The notes under the pieces were generated by a model that saw nothing but the letters and a program-made list of their open reading frames with translations, was not told the DNA's origin and ran no database searches. Shown one piece after another: positions 44,967-61,393 of a stretch of 64,000 nucleotides of DNA (the stretch's first letter is position 1; the number at the start of each line of letters is the position of its first letter). The DNA comes from Brachypodium distachyon. Its lineage: Eukaryota; Streptophyta; Magnoliopsida; Poales; Poaceae. The DNA is taken from NCBI RefSeq assembly GCF_000005505.3, contig NC_016134.3, positions 44,792,650-44,856,649 of the forward strand, in the 5' to 3' direction. Both the position numbers and the translations under genes were made by a program.

Positions 44967-46700
44967 ATTGGCTGTTTTGGTTTAGATCCGATTACTGCTG
45001 CTGTTGTGGCGGAAGATACTACGGAGTACGTACGTACGGTACGACCCAGTAGATGTCGTTTTGGGGGGGATACTGGATACGGCTTTGAGGGGTTTTGATT
45101 TTTGAACGAGACGCTCGAACTATGAATCATTGTCTCGAATCGATTGGCCTTCGAGCTTCAGACTGTTGTTGTTTATTTATTAATAATATATGCTGCGTAT
45201 GATTGCGATGAACAACGATGGCCATTACGGAGTTTGTAGTTCTCCATCCGATATTAAATTGTCGTCAAGACGTTTTTTAAAAATAAATATATTCATATTT
45301 GGATAAATTTGAGTCAAAAATTTAGGATCAAGTCAATGGCGGGCTTTCGTGTAAGAGCTGCCGTTTTTGTTTTTTTCTGTCTCGTTTATGTTACTGGGTC
45401 GCCGCTGACGATTGTACAATTTGAAAGATGCGAAACACACGAAATGCGTTGGTTCGTGCGAAATTTTCGTAGCTAGCGTGTGTAAATTGAAGAATTTGCT
45501 TTAAGGTGGGCGCAAGGACAGCTTCAAACATGTAGCGGGAAATAGTGCATGACATGTTTCAGCTAAGGCTCGCATTAGAGGGATTGGTGAACCAAACCGG
45601 CCAAAACTGAAAGAGAACCAAAAAGGGAAACTGGTAGGTTTGGGCATTGCGTCGCTTATTCGTTCAGCAAGGCCTGGTTGTGTTTGGTACTGCCATTGCT
45701 ATCTGAATATGGAGGCTAATCATTGCTATCTGAATATGGAGGAAGCCATTTTAAAGATTCTGTAACAAGTGCCGACATTCCAGATCAAAAACCAATACCT
45801 CCAATAGCAAATTTACGCTTCTTCATTCAAGAAAAGAGAATGGAAAAGAGTTTTACTCCCCCCCATCCAAAATAAGTGTCTCAGCCGCTATTTGTGCTTT
45901 CCGGAAAATATTGAATATAAAGAATCAAGTATGGTAAACATTGCAATATTTGCTCAGCAAGTGTTCCAGAGAGCAACTCAAGAATTCAGAGTGACATAAA
46001 CCCAAAGACCCAGAAGCCAAGCACTGCAAACTGTGTCCACCTAACCATCAAATTTGCTTAACAAACAATGCAAAGGACCGACAGATCTACACGGGATGGC
46101 AACGAATTGTACAAAACAATGTCCAGGGTGTACCAAATAAAACACATGGACTACCCAAGAGCAGATTGTGGTAGTCTTGATTACACCATCAAATAATAGA
46201 CCAAAACATGCATCTATTATCTGTCACGTTAAAGAAAACGTGTACAAAGTACAAACAGATCTAAATATTGAACGACGACAAATATCATACTATCTGAACC
46301 TGCTCTTGGGCCCTTTTTATCCACTCTTACAGGGGTGCCTTGTCATAGAGAGGGTGTCACGTATTCTGCAATAAGAAAAATGACACGTCGTCTGATCTTG
46401 AACACCACAGTGGTCAGGGAACTGCCTGGAACCAGACTCCAAAACATTCGATAACGATACCGCCAGTTTATCTGACAATTTGAATTGAAGAAAATCAGAC
46501 TATTTCTAACACTTGTTACTACCACAGCCCATGAAGTTTCAAAAATACGGAATCATGGAAACTTAGATACTGAATAACATGATGTTATGAAGTCCTCGAT
46601 GCTTCGATTGAGACTATGAGAATCGAGATGTACAGAGTTAGGAAAGATGACAGAACATTGATATACAGAGATGGGAAATAACAACATACAACTTGTATCT
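44967..46700. other. Intergenic region between convergent DUF538 and CNOT11 genes
   Basis: It contains the two 3' UTRs, a partial Stowaway-like fragment (45,240-45,338, starting tctccatccgatattaaatt), another ctcccccccatccaaaat fragment near 45,857, and a tandem duplication of cattgctatctgaatatgga at 45,693 and 45,721. There is no additional gene. Confidence 0.5.
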
Positions 46701-51572
<4,872 letters not shown>

Positions 51573-51960
51573 GGCCGGCGCCGTGGCGGTGGTCGGCGGC
51601 GAGATTTTTTTGATTTTTTTTCTTTCCCCTTCTCTCGGGTGAGGGAGATTCGGGGGAGAGGGAGACAGTGGAGTAGGCGACTTGGGGATGTGGATCGGAC
51701 TCCGACCCTGCTGGTATATACAAGTGGGCTTGGGCTTGGCTCTATGGTCCACTATACTCTAGGGTCGGCCTGCTAACACTTGTTCCTTCGGCCATGAATT
51801 CTGTCTGGAATTTCAGAAACTGAAATCGAATTATGCGCAATATCAAGCAAGTGCAGGATAGAATGGAGCACCTATGGTGGCATGAGTTGTGAACTTTGAT
51901 TTGTAGAGTAGCTAAGCTAGTCGGTCTGCCGTGCCATTAGCAACACGATGAACGGCTAGC
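51573..51960. promoter_or_regulatory. CNOT11 5' region
   Basis: Sequence immediately upstream of CNOT11 (minus strand) is C/T-rich in transcript sense, with a tggtatatacaagtg TATA-like stretch on the plus strand near 51,712. Within intron 1 (51,371-51,383) is a run of 13 or more G residues. I see no separate gene. Confidence 0.35.
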
Positions 51961-52695
51961 TCCCCGTGCCCCGGCCGCCGCCTCCAAAGCAGATCGCATC
52001 TGGCTCCCGGACGGCCGGCCGGCAGGCAACGACGCTTCCGTCTCCTCTACGCTTGGTGTTGCAAGTTAGGGTTTGTTCAACCAACAACGGCGCGATGATG
52101 GTGATTGTGGCACTGTGCGGATCAAAAATAAAGTCTTTCCGTTTCTCAAAAAAAGAGTCTTCCGACTCCTCGATGGCGATCTCGGCAATGGCGTTGAGTA
52201 GTACGGGGTGGTTGGTCGCTGCTCTTTCTGAAGTGATGGATCTAGTTTCGTGTTTGTGATTTGCAGGTAATCTACACATCTCGGTTTATTGGTTACTTTT
52301 TCGATCGGCAAGGATTGGCCAGCTTCAACCTCATAGTGGGGTTAGCGAGACTAGGTCTTCTCAGATGCGTATGGCCGGATCTGAAATGGTCATCCAACCT
52401 TCTTCCTCGCATTCTTTTCCTGGACGATGGTATGTTTCTCAGAGAACCGTCGTTGGCATCTTCTGGTTCTAACCGACGACTTCCCGACAGCTACGTCAAC
52501 AACGTTTTCCTGGCTCCGACATGGTTCGGAGGTCCAGAGACAGCATCGAGCTTCGCTCACGGCGCGCCACCGGCTAGTGCATAAGGAAGACAACGACGTT
52601 TACCTATAAAAACCTACGTGTAATTTTCTTTTAATTTAAAGGTGGTTCTGTAATGGTTGATTGATTTAATATATGGATTTGGGCTTCTTGAAAAA
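51960..52695 (+). mobile_element. Probable non-autonomous non-LTR retroelement
   Basis: GC-rich unassigned frames (51,966-52,259 and 52,261-52,584) are followed by a tail (aaaggtggttctgtaatggt, then tgattgatttaatatatgga, then a short A-rich end). This matches the antisense tail in PP2C intron 1. Layout and tail suit an internally deleted LINE or SINE-like element. No reverse transcriptase is visible and target duplications were not found. Confidence 0.45.
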
Positions 52696-54487
52696 AGAGA
52701 GGAATTGCACACATAAATTTTGAAGCGAGGGCATTGATAGCAACTTTGTGCATTCGATGAGAGAAGAGAAGTTCTTTTCAATTGAATGAATATCAATGTT
52801 TACAATAACGTCTAACAACGATCAACTATGCCTAACTAAACTAGTTAAAAGACACACATAGTTCATATTACAATATACAGGACTAGAATACAGTGGAATG
52901 CACGAGGAATCAAGCATGGATCGGGTGGTTAGTATCGTAGTTATCTCTCTATCTAGCTAAGGATCATCTCATATTATCCGTGCAATTGCTGCAAACTAAA
53001 AAAAAGCATGTTAACAAAATGAAAGTATTCCCTCCGTTTCATAGTTCTTGTCGAAATATTACATGTATATAGACATTCTTTAGAAATAGATACATTCATT
53101 TTTTGACAATTTTGAAACAAAAATTATGGAATGGAAAGAGTATTGTTTATTCCACCTTAACTCGGTGTGGTACATCAACAAGATGACGCGAAAAGAAAGT
53201 CAAGCGGTCCAAAGATGACGGACCGTCATCGTCAATTGAGTCATTTATATGAGTACAAATCTAGGAAAGTATCATACATTTCATCTTTTGATTTTGTGTA
53301 GCTGCACCTAAGCAATTGTTTGGCACCTATTAATTGTACAAGATTTCATACAATCAGGATTTTGTGCAAACAACGTACTAGATAGAAGACACACGGTTCA
53401 CAAAAATCATTTCTGAATTTATGGGACCATTTTTAACACTGCAAGGGTTCGTGGATACGGTCCAACTGAAAGTAAATACGGATCGTGCATAATTTTTCGA
53501 GCCTAGAACCCTCAACCCGAGTAGTTCCTACCACAGACTATATCGTGCACGAGCATAAAAGCCAAGATCATACCCACAGGGAGCGTCATTATGTACTATT
53601 CGAGATTGTTCGGCTTTTATAGAAGATCTTTTTCTTAATAACAAAGATAGCGATCTTGTGAGTATTCAGTAACTCGATGCAACTACGCGCCGCACGCGAG
53701 ACCGCTTCACACGTTCCCTGCAAGCTCACGTGCAACACCCCTCTTCGATCTTTTCCCAATCGTGTTACCAACATCGTGAAAGGAGGAACATGCTCAAGAC
53801 TCTCAACACAATTCAACAAACGAATGAATGAATGACGGTCCAAAGAAAACGATGAATGAATGAATGAATGAATGATCCGGTTTACCAGAGCTCACCTTCG
53901 ATTCATCACCAACGCGGTTTACCAGAGCCGGGACGAAGAACAAATTCAACGCTGCCACGGACATCCAAAAGCCAGCTTAGAGACACTGACGGGTGGGCCA
54001 GCCCTCCCCGGGTCTTCTGCGTTGACTAGGTGGTGGCCAGACCAGCCTCCACCAGTTGGTTCCCGATGGAAGAGTGGTCCCCACCAGGCAGGCAGACGGG
54101 CCACCACGCATTTTACGTGGGGCCCGGCACGCAGGCCGCATGCTCTTCCGCTCCCGTATAGTACCAAAGAGAAAGGTAACCCACGAGAGGCGACCACTGC
54201 ATCAAACCAACTGACCCCTTCGGTCCCAGCAGGTCAGTGTGAGGGTACGTTCGGGCATTTCGAAGCGGGCTTGGGAAACGAGCAATCTGTGTCTGGGCGG
54301 TGCGCGCACTCCTCGTGGTGAGGATACGGCCCACTCACCGGGCCGGTTCGCCTCCTCCCGCTATATATCACATCGGTCCTCCTGCGGTCATCCGAGAGAT
54401 TCCCGTTTCCCTTTATCCTCACCTCTCCCTCTCTCTCCGGACTCCGCCTAAACCCCCACTCCGCGAGCCGCGGCCCAAACCCTCGCG
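52696..54487. other. Intergenic region and SGS3 promoter
   Basis: It contains a Stowaway-like MITE (listed separately), a (gaat)n microsatellite at about 53,850-53,874, and a duplicated cggtttaccagag (53,879 and 53,915). A TATA box (cgctatatatcac) near 54,360 lies about 125 nt before the SGS3 start codon. The GC-rich stretch 53,940-54,300 opens false frames on both strands. Confidence 0.5.
53026..53142. mobile_element. Stowaway-like MITE
   Basis: The element at 53,028-53,140 has ends ttccctccgtttcatagttc and attatggaatggaaagag, with TA on both sides. Confidence 0.75.
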
Positions 54488-57400
54488 ATGTCCGGCGATC
54501 GCCGCGGCGGCTGGCCTCCAGGCAACGGCGACAGCTCTGGTGACCTCCCCCCTTCCTCTCCCCTCACCTTGCTTACCTGCGTATATGGTCGGTTCCTGCA
54601 ATGTCTGCTCGTTGAAGGGGTCGTGGGCGGTTTTGCCCCTCGCGGTTACCCTTTTTTGTTCGGTGCGGGTCTGTGCTCCGGTGTATCGTTCGTCGGGGAT
54701 CGCGCTTTGCGGGGTTTGGATTGGTCGTTTGGGTGAGGTGGATTGGTCCATGTGATTTGTTTTTGCTCGATCGGGATGAGGAATGGGGAGGAGGGGTTAA
54801 TGCTGCCTCGTTTAGGTTCGGATTTGGTTGTCTCGTTGAGTGTTGCCTGGAGCTCTCTGATGTTAGTTTGCATCGATTGTTCGCTCCATCTCCTTGAGAG
54901 CTTTTTCTTAGGGCTTTTGGTTTGTTCGGTTGTTGATTTATTGGGTTTGGGTTTGATTTGGTGGGGTTTTGCTTAGTTCCTGTGATTCGTATTAGTTCCC
55001 TGTGATTCGTATGAAGAGAATATTTCCGGGTATACGAAATTAGAGACGAGGATCTACTGGTTGTTTTGGGTGGTGATATATGTGGGGTTTTTTTTTGGTT
55101 TGATTTAGTGATGATATGTGCCAGTTATACGTCTCATCTGCCCATTATTTGTTAGTAATGCGTTGCTTCTATTTGCAACTTGCTTGGAGCACTCTGCTAT
55201 GGTTCACTCGCTTAGATTATAGGTTGGTGCTTCTAATGTGTTGTCTAATTAGTTTGGTATGGTTAAGATCTACGTTGGCGCAATCAACCAATAAAATCGG
55301 ATGGCCATGAAGGGTTTTTAAAATGCTTGTTCTTTCATCTAATTTTGATTCAAAGCGGTTTAATACTTTGGAACTTTTTTGTTTTAATATTATACGAATG
55401 ATTAGTATGACAGGGAATTATCACATCTAGCTATAAGACTAAGAGGGTCGCCTTTTATTTGTAAAAAGAAAGTGCCCCCTGTTGTTGCTTCTCTTTTTGT
55501 TGATCAGCATTATAATTTTTTGATCCAGTCTTTGTGTTTTTTATTCCAGGGGGCTTAATGCTGTGGTTATTTTTTTACCATACTAAATTTGATTACTAAT
55601 TTACTATTGCTTGATTGCCTAAGTGCATGTAGAATTGTAGATAATGAGATCTGTTCTGAAGTGTAAAACCAGAACTGGCCCTGAATCTACAAATAGTCCA
55701 CTTCTGGTTATTGCCTAACTGGTCTGCTTAGCTGCAGGCTGGTTCTTGTTTTTGCTTGGTATCAGGCAAAAAACTTGTCTGTGTTTTTCTTGCTGATTCC
55801 CTTTCTTTTCCAAGCTGTAATGACTGAAAATTGGAAGTGGGAAACTGGACAGTGCACATTCTGATGGAGTTTTGTGATATGTTTTTGTTTGTTTTGCTTA
55901 GTGCCACTGTGCTAACAAATGGACTGTTTGATTGCTTGTCTTGCTTTTTTCTCAACGCTATTATGCCCTATCCTCTATCATGCTCATCTACCAGTTTCTG
56001 ATGGTGTATCTTTGCTTTATAACCTGAGTATGCCAGAGCCTATCAAACAATTTGTCTAACTAACCAAAACTGTGTCCAAGAGAATAATGCCTAAAGGGAT
56101 TCTTGCCACGCCTTTTTTCTTTAATGTATGGAACTGAACCAAGATTTTTTTTTTATGGGACTAACCCATGGTTACGAACCAAACACTGGCTTGCAACCAA
56201 ATACCAACTTGTGATACATGTATACATCACTCAACAGTTGTAAGTTTGTAACCATGTATTTGCTTACTGCTAAAAGTCTGGTAGCTGTACAACATCTTCT
56301 GCTTGTAAGTCCGTAGTTTAGTGCAACCCTTCACATGTTATTTGTATGCTGCAGCCTTTTTAATTCTTGTCATCCTATGTTAAAAAAATTATAGACTGCT
56401 ATCTAATCATGCATAATTTTGTCTTGTATGCAGGGAGTAGTTGGGAGACTGTTGAGAAGAAGAGGAATTCACGGCAAGCAGCTGGAAGGGGACAATGGGC
56501 ACAATGGAGTTCCTCCTCAAATGCTCCTCCTACTACAGCACGGCAAGCTTGGAATGGAAATGGGTCTTCACGCCCTTCGGGAAACAATTGGGCTCAACCT
56601 TCTGACCGTAGGCCTGCTGCCAGAGGTAATCCCAGGCCACCATCACAACCAGAATTCCAATCACAAAACTCAGCTGTGGCTCCACCTCTAGCAAATGGTT
56701 GGCAGTGGGCATCTAGGTCTCGCCCATCTGGTCCTGAAAGCAGCATGGATGATGTTCCTTCATGTGGTTTAAACCCTGAGACAGACAATGCTGAAGGTGA
56801 TACATCAGATGAAGATGAAGACGATGATGATGATATCAGTGATGAGTACGATTCGGATGCAAGTGAAAAAAGTTTTGAGACTCGAAAAATGAACAAGTGG
56901 TTCAAAAGTTTTTTTGAAGTCTTTGGTACCCTTAGTGTGGAGCAGATACATGAAAACTCTAGGCAGTGGCATTGTCCGGCATGCAAAAATGGACCTGGGG
57001 CAATTGATTGGTTCAAAGGCCTACAACCTCTGGTGACGCATGCTAGAACAAAGGGTTCTAAAAGGGTTAAGCTCCACAGAGAATTGGCAGCATTACTAGA
57101 AGAGGAGATGTCCCGCAGGGGATCTTCGGTGGTGCCATCTGGTGAGCAATTTGGGAAATGGAAAGGATTGCGAGAAAGCACTGATCGGGAGATAGTGTGG
57201 CCGCCAATGGTGATTGTAATGAACACACTGTTGGAGAAGGACGATGATGATAAGGTGATATATTATCTTTCTTTAGCACTGCAAACACATAATTTGCCTT
57301 CTATTTTATTTAGCGTTGTATCTTCAAGTATCTTCTCTACTTGAAGTTGATGTTGTTTACATATATCGCCATCATGGTAGGTTGTAACCTTTTTCTTAAG

Positions 57401-60120
57401 GATGTTTAATTTGAAGTGTTGTTGTACCTGGATTCTCTTTACCTTGAATTATGATCACACTTTACACCTGTATTTCTTCAGCAATATCTAAACTTATATC
57501 TGACACATCCAACTTTATTGTAATTTGAGGTTAACATGTTGTAATTGTTATTTATTATAATCTGCGTGTGCTCATGATTTAATGTAAAAGAACAGAAATA
57601 TGTGTTTCTACTAGTCGAGTGTTGACTTGGTTCAGTTATGCTTTGATGTGAAAGAACATGAAAATGTGTTTCTACTGTGTTGACTAGTTGGCGAGTCAGT
57701 TGAAGTTCATAAATATGTTATTCGCAAAAAAAGTTCATAATTATATGGTATGTTGCATTTGTAAAAGAATATCTGTTTAAGACAATTGTTCAAGGTTTAA
57801 TGTTGTTTTATTGGATCTTTCGCTGTTCTTTGATGCTTTCCAGTGGTTAGGCATGGGCAACCAAGAGCTTCTTGATTATTTCAGTGAATATTCTGCGAGT
57901 AAAGCACGCCATGCCTATGGTCCATCTGGGCACCGTGGCATGAGTGTGCTGATATTTGAAAGCTCAGCAGTGGGATATATGGAGGCAGAACGACTGCATA
58001 AGCACTTCGTTGCCCAAAGAACAGATAGGGACGCATGGCAACTTCGCAGGGTTTCGTTCTTGCCAGGTGGGAAAAGGCAACTGTATGGTTTCTTGGCCAG
58101 CAAAGAAGACATGGAGACTTTCAATAGACACTGCCAAGGTATAATGTTAAACTTACTGTTCATACCTTTAATTTTTTTTGTTGCCTAATTCTCTGCCACT
58201 AATGATGATTGCGACGAATGTAACATGACATACATGTGAAGCTCCTGCATATTTCTGTTCTCTTGCATTGACATGTTTACATGGTCGATACTTCACACAT
58301 GCATTTCAATACATGGACCTTGTCGGTAGGGTAGCATTATCATTATGGTACTATCGTGTGATTGTTTGGACTTTGGAGTGCCTGATCTTTTAATTATTAA
58401 TTTGTATTAGTAATAAGATACCAATTCTGTCCATAAGATAGGCAGCTCTATTTATACTTGATTAAGTGCCAATATACAATGGCTAGCTTGGACGAGCGAT
58501 AGATCTCTGCTTCCCTTTGTTTATCATTCAGATGAGATGGTCTTTGCTTTTGATCTCTTGTTTTTCATTTGAGCATACCATCCTTTCATTGTTAACAGTG
58601 CATAGATTTTGCATCCCTGTGGCAATTTATACTCTTGGGGCTTGGTGAAACATAATGCCATTGTTATGATTTTTTTTGTTTAAAAATATGTACCAATTAA
58701 TAGAAACACCCTCTGGTTTATGTATCAATTTAATAGAAACACCGTCAGGTTTATTATTGTTCCCCAGACGGGTCACTCTAAATATTCATTTATGTTCAGT
58801 GCAATTCTCTTCTTGTTGGTTGCTTCTTAACTTGTTATTCATCAAAGCAATGCCTTTTTATGCCACATTGTTGTCTTACATTTGTTATGGTATTTGTCAT
58901 ATTAAAGTGCATGTGCCGAAGGATTTTCTGCTCTAATATGATTAATGAACTGGGCATGTGCAGCATGATTATGAAAATGTGCCTCCAAGTTTAATGAACA
59001 CCAGCCAAAATAAATTTTTATTATACTTTTCAGGAAAAAGCCGCCTTAAATATGAGATGAGATCTCATAATGAGATGGTAGTGGAGCAGATGAAACTAAT
59101 GAGCGAAGAGAACCAACAACTAAATTATCTGAAGAACAAGGTGGTGAAGACACAGCAACACTCTAAAGCAGTAGAAGAAACCCTGGGTAATGTTACCCAG
59201 AAACTTCGGGAGACTATGCAAGAGAACATCTTTGTCAGGCGTAAAGCCAAAGAGAAGCATTCAGAATACGAAGAAGAGGTAATCTGATTGAAGGTTACAC
59301 TAATCTTATATATTTTCTGCGAACACACATACGCAAGGCATTCTCAACATTGATTAAATCTGCTGTGAGCGTCAGCTTTCTGCAATGCAGAACTGCCATT
59401 TTGACTTGCGTTATCCTTTCCTTGGTTTGATTTTATCACCTTTTGGTCACCTTGAGTTTCTATATTTGCAGATGAAGTCTCAGGAGAAATTTTTCCATGA
59501 TCAGATCGAAAACATTCACAAGGCCACAGAGGAGAAAGAGAGCAAGTTTGAGAAGTTGCTACAGGAGGAGCGTGCAAAGGCTAGACAGTGTGATGTGGAT
59601 TCTGGGACTACTGAAAATCGTAGACTAAGGTGCGTAACTGGTACTTGGTTGTGTACCAGTCCACATCATGAAAAATGCGTGGATTAATAATTCCTCTATG
59701 TAGCTAATCATGAAATGTTTGATCGGGATGGGAATGTTCCAGTTCCAGATGAATGTCTTAATTGTGCAATATTGTTTTTATTTCCTTCAACAATGTCATG
59801 CACCAGTCTTCTGCAATAGTGATACGTCATCTATTTTAATCCATTCTATGCTGTGCAGGAAAGAACAGATACAGTGGTTCATAGATAGCCAGGTCAAGGA
59901 TGTGGAGGAGTTCGAGGCTGAAAGAGATGAACTCATTAAAGCCCATGAGGAGAAGAAGGTGAAGCTCAAGAAAGAGTATATGGCTAAGGAGCTGGAGCTG
60001 GAGAAGGAGCTTGATGCCGCCGTCACTAGTCTGATGGAGAAACACAAGCCAGGCACCTTTGGGGCCAAAGCTCGTGAAGATCACCGTACATTTCCAGCTC
60101 AGAACGAATGTCTGAGATGA
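54488..60120 (+). CDS. SGS3: SUPPRESSOR OF GENE SILENCING 3
   Basis: Six exons, 54,488-54,539, 56,434-57,254, 57,844-58,138, 59,034-59,278, 59,472-59,629 and 59,859-60,120, encode 610 aa, the usual length for grass SGS3. SGS3 binds and protects AGO-cleaved RNA and works with RDR6 in cytoplasmic siRNA bodies to make tasiRNAs, phasiRNAs and antiviral siRNAs. It has a Gly/Trp/Gln-rich disordered N-terminus (MSGDRRGGWPPGNGDSS; about 1-110), an acidic stretch (DTSDEDEDDDDDISDEYDSD), and a zf-XS zinc finger from CPACKNGPGAIDWFKGL (about 198-240). An XS domain follows (about 270-395; WPPMVIVMNT, YFSEYSASKARHAYGPSGHR, ESSAVGYMEAERLHKHF), then a long C-terminal coiled coil (about 400-585). Intron 1 is 1.9 kb and begins 52 nt after the ATG. 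All domains are intact. Confidence 0.97.
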
Positions 60121-61393
60121 TCCTTCTGGGCAACGGCTTCTAAAGTGCCATGATTAGGAAACCTGAACCTTTATGGGGGTTTTATGTCCGTGATTAGGAA
60201 ACCTGAACCTTTATAGGTGTCAAGTATCAGTAGCATGTGCTAGAACCAATGTCAACCTTGCAGTAAGCTTGGAATGAAAATCCCTACCCTCTACCAGACA
60301 TATCAATATTATCGTATCATTTCGCTCTTCTTCAGAATTTTTTAATGCCTCAATTCCATCGAGACTTGTGGCATCGTCTGTCCAGCAAAATTCCAATTGA
60401 TCTACAAACTGCTGGGCAAGTAAGCTCTTCCTAGGTGCCTGGCTTAGTTGGTTGCGGTTCTATGGATTATGAGATCACCAATTCTACGATCTGTCAGGCG
60501 CTGAATCTACGCAACTAAGCCCTTCCTAGGTGCATGGATTAGTTGGTGTTTGCAATTATATGAACTATGAGAGGGAGGAGGCCTGAGTCCTCCGGCGATG
60601 CGGCCTGCCATGGCGGTGGCCCTACCGCCCTCACCCCCCATGGCGACGACGATGAGATCGACTGGGAGAGCCTCGCCGAGGACTCCAACGGCCCTGACGA
60701 CTCCACCATGTGCTTAGTTAAGCAGCAGTCGAGGGCAAGCCTCCACGAGAACGAAACGCACCGGTCTTTTGTGTAGGACTTCGACTGGAAAAAAACATCG
60801 TAATGTGAAAATCGTATGCAATGTGATGTGTTCATCTGGAATGTGTTGTTTAAATGTGTTTTTGTTTGCATTTTCAATATCTGATCTGCGCCGACCTGCG
60901 CGAAAATGAATTTTCGTGATTCGGTAAACTGAATCATGTTCAGATTGCAAAAGATGCTCAGTGTCGTATCGAATTACAGGTGTACCCATTTCTTGGCAGG
61001 CGTGACAAAACGTCCCTCTTGTCCGGTTGGACGGTCTCTTCCTGTCTCCTGCCACACGAAAAGGAAAACCTCCAAAAATACAAACAAGAACGAAAAAAGA
61101 AGAAAAGAAAGCACATCTCCAGCAACGACATCTATCCATCCGTCGCCTCGCAAGAACGCCGCAGAGCGTCCGGCCGTGGGTCTCCGGCCAGGTACCCTCG
61201 CCCGCATCCCTCAGCCCGGAACCGCCAGGTTCCTTTTCTTCTTCTTCTTTCGGTACATGCGCCTGGTCAATTCATGGGGGCAGCAAGAAGGAGCAGCAGG
61301 GGAGGGGAAGGGGAAGATTTGTTGCGGGTTTCGGGAGGGGAGAAATTAAGAATCGCCCTGATTTGGTTCCTCCCCACCTCATGCAGGTGAAGG
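60121..61393 (+). other. SGS3 3' UTR and TOC90 upstream region
   Basis: The 3' UTR carries a 40-odd-nt tandem repeat (gattaggaaacctgaacctt, near 60,152 and 60,192). A looser duplication around cttcctaggtgcctggctta lies at 60,426 and 60,522. A frame at 60,567-60,776 (ESSGDAACHGGGPTALTPHG, then DDDEIDWESLAEDSNGPDD) looks like a captured exon fragment and is not assigned. The stretch 60,930-61,393 may hold TOC90 5' UTR exons. A possible acceptor, ctcatgcag, ends at 61,385, just before the TOC90 start. Confidence 0.45.
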
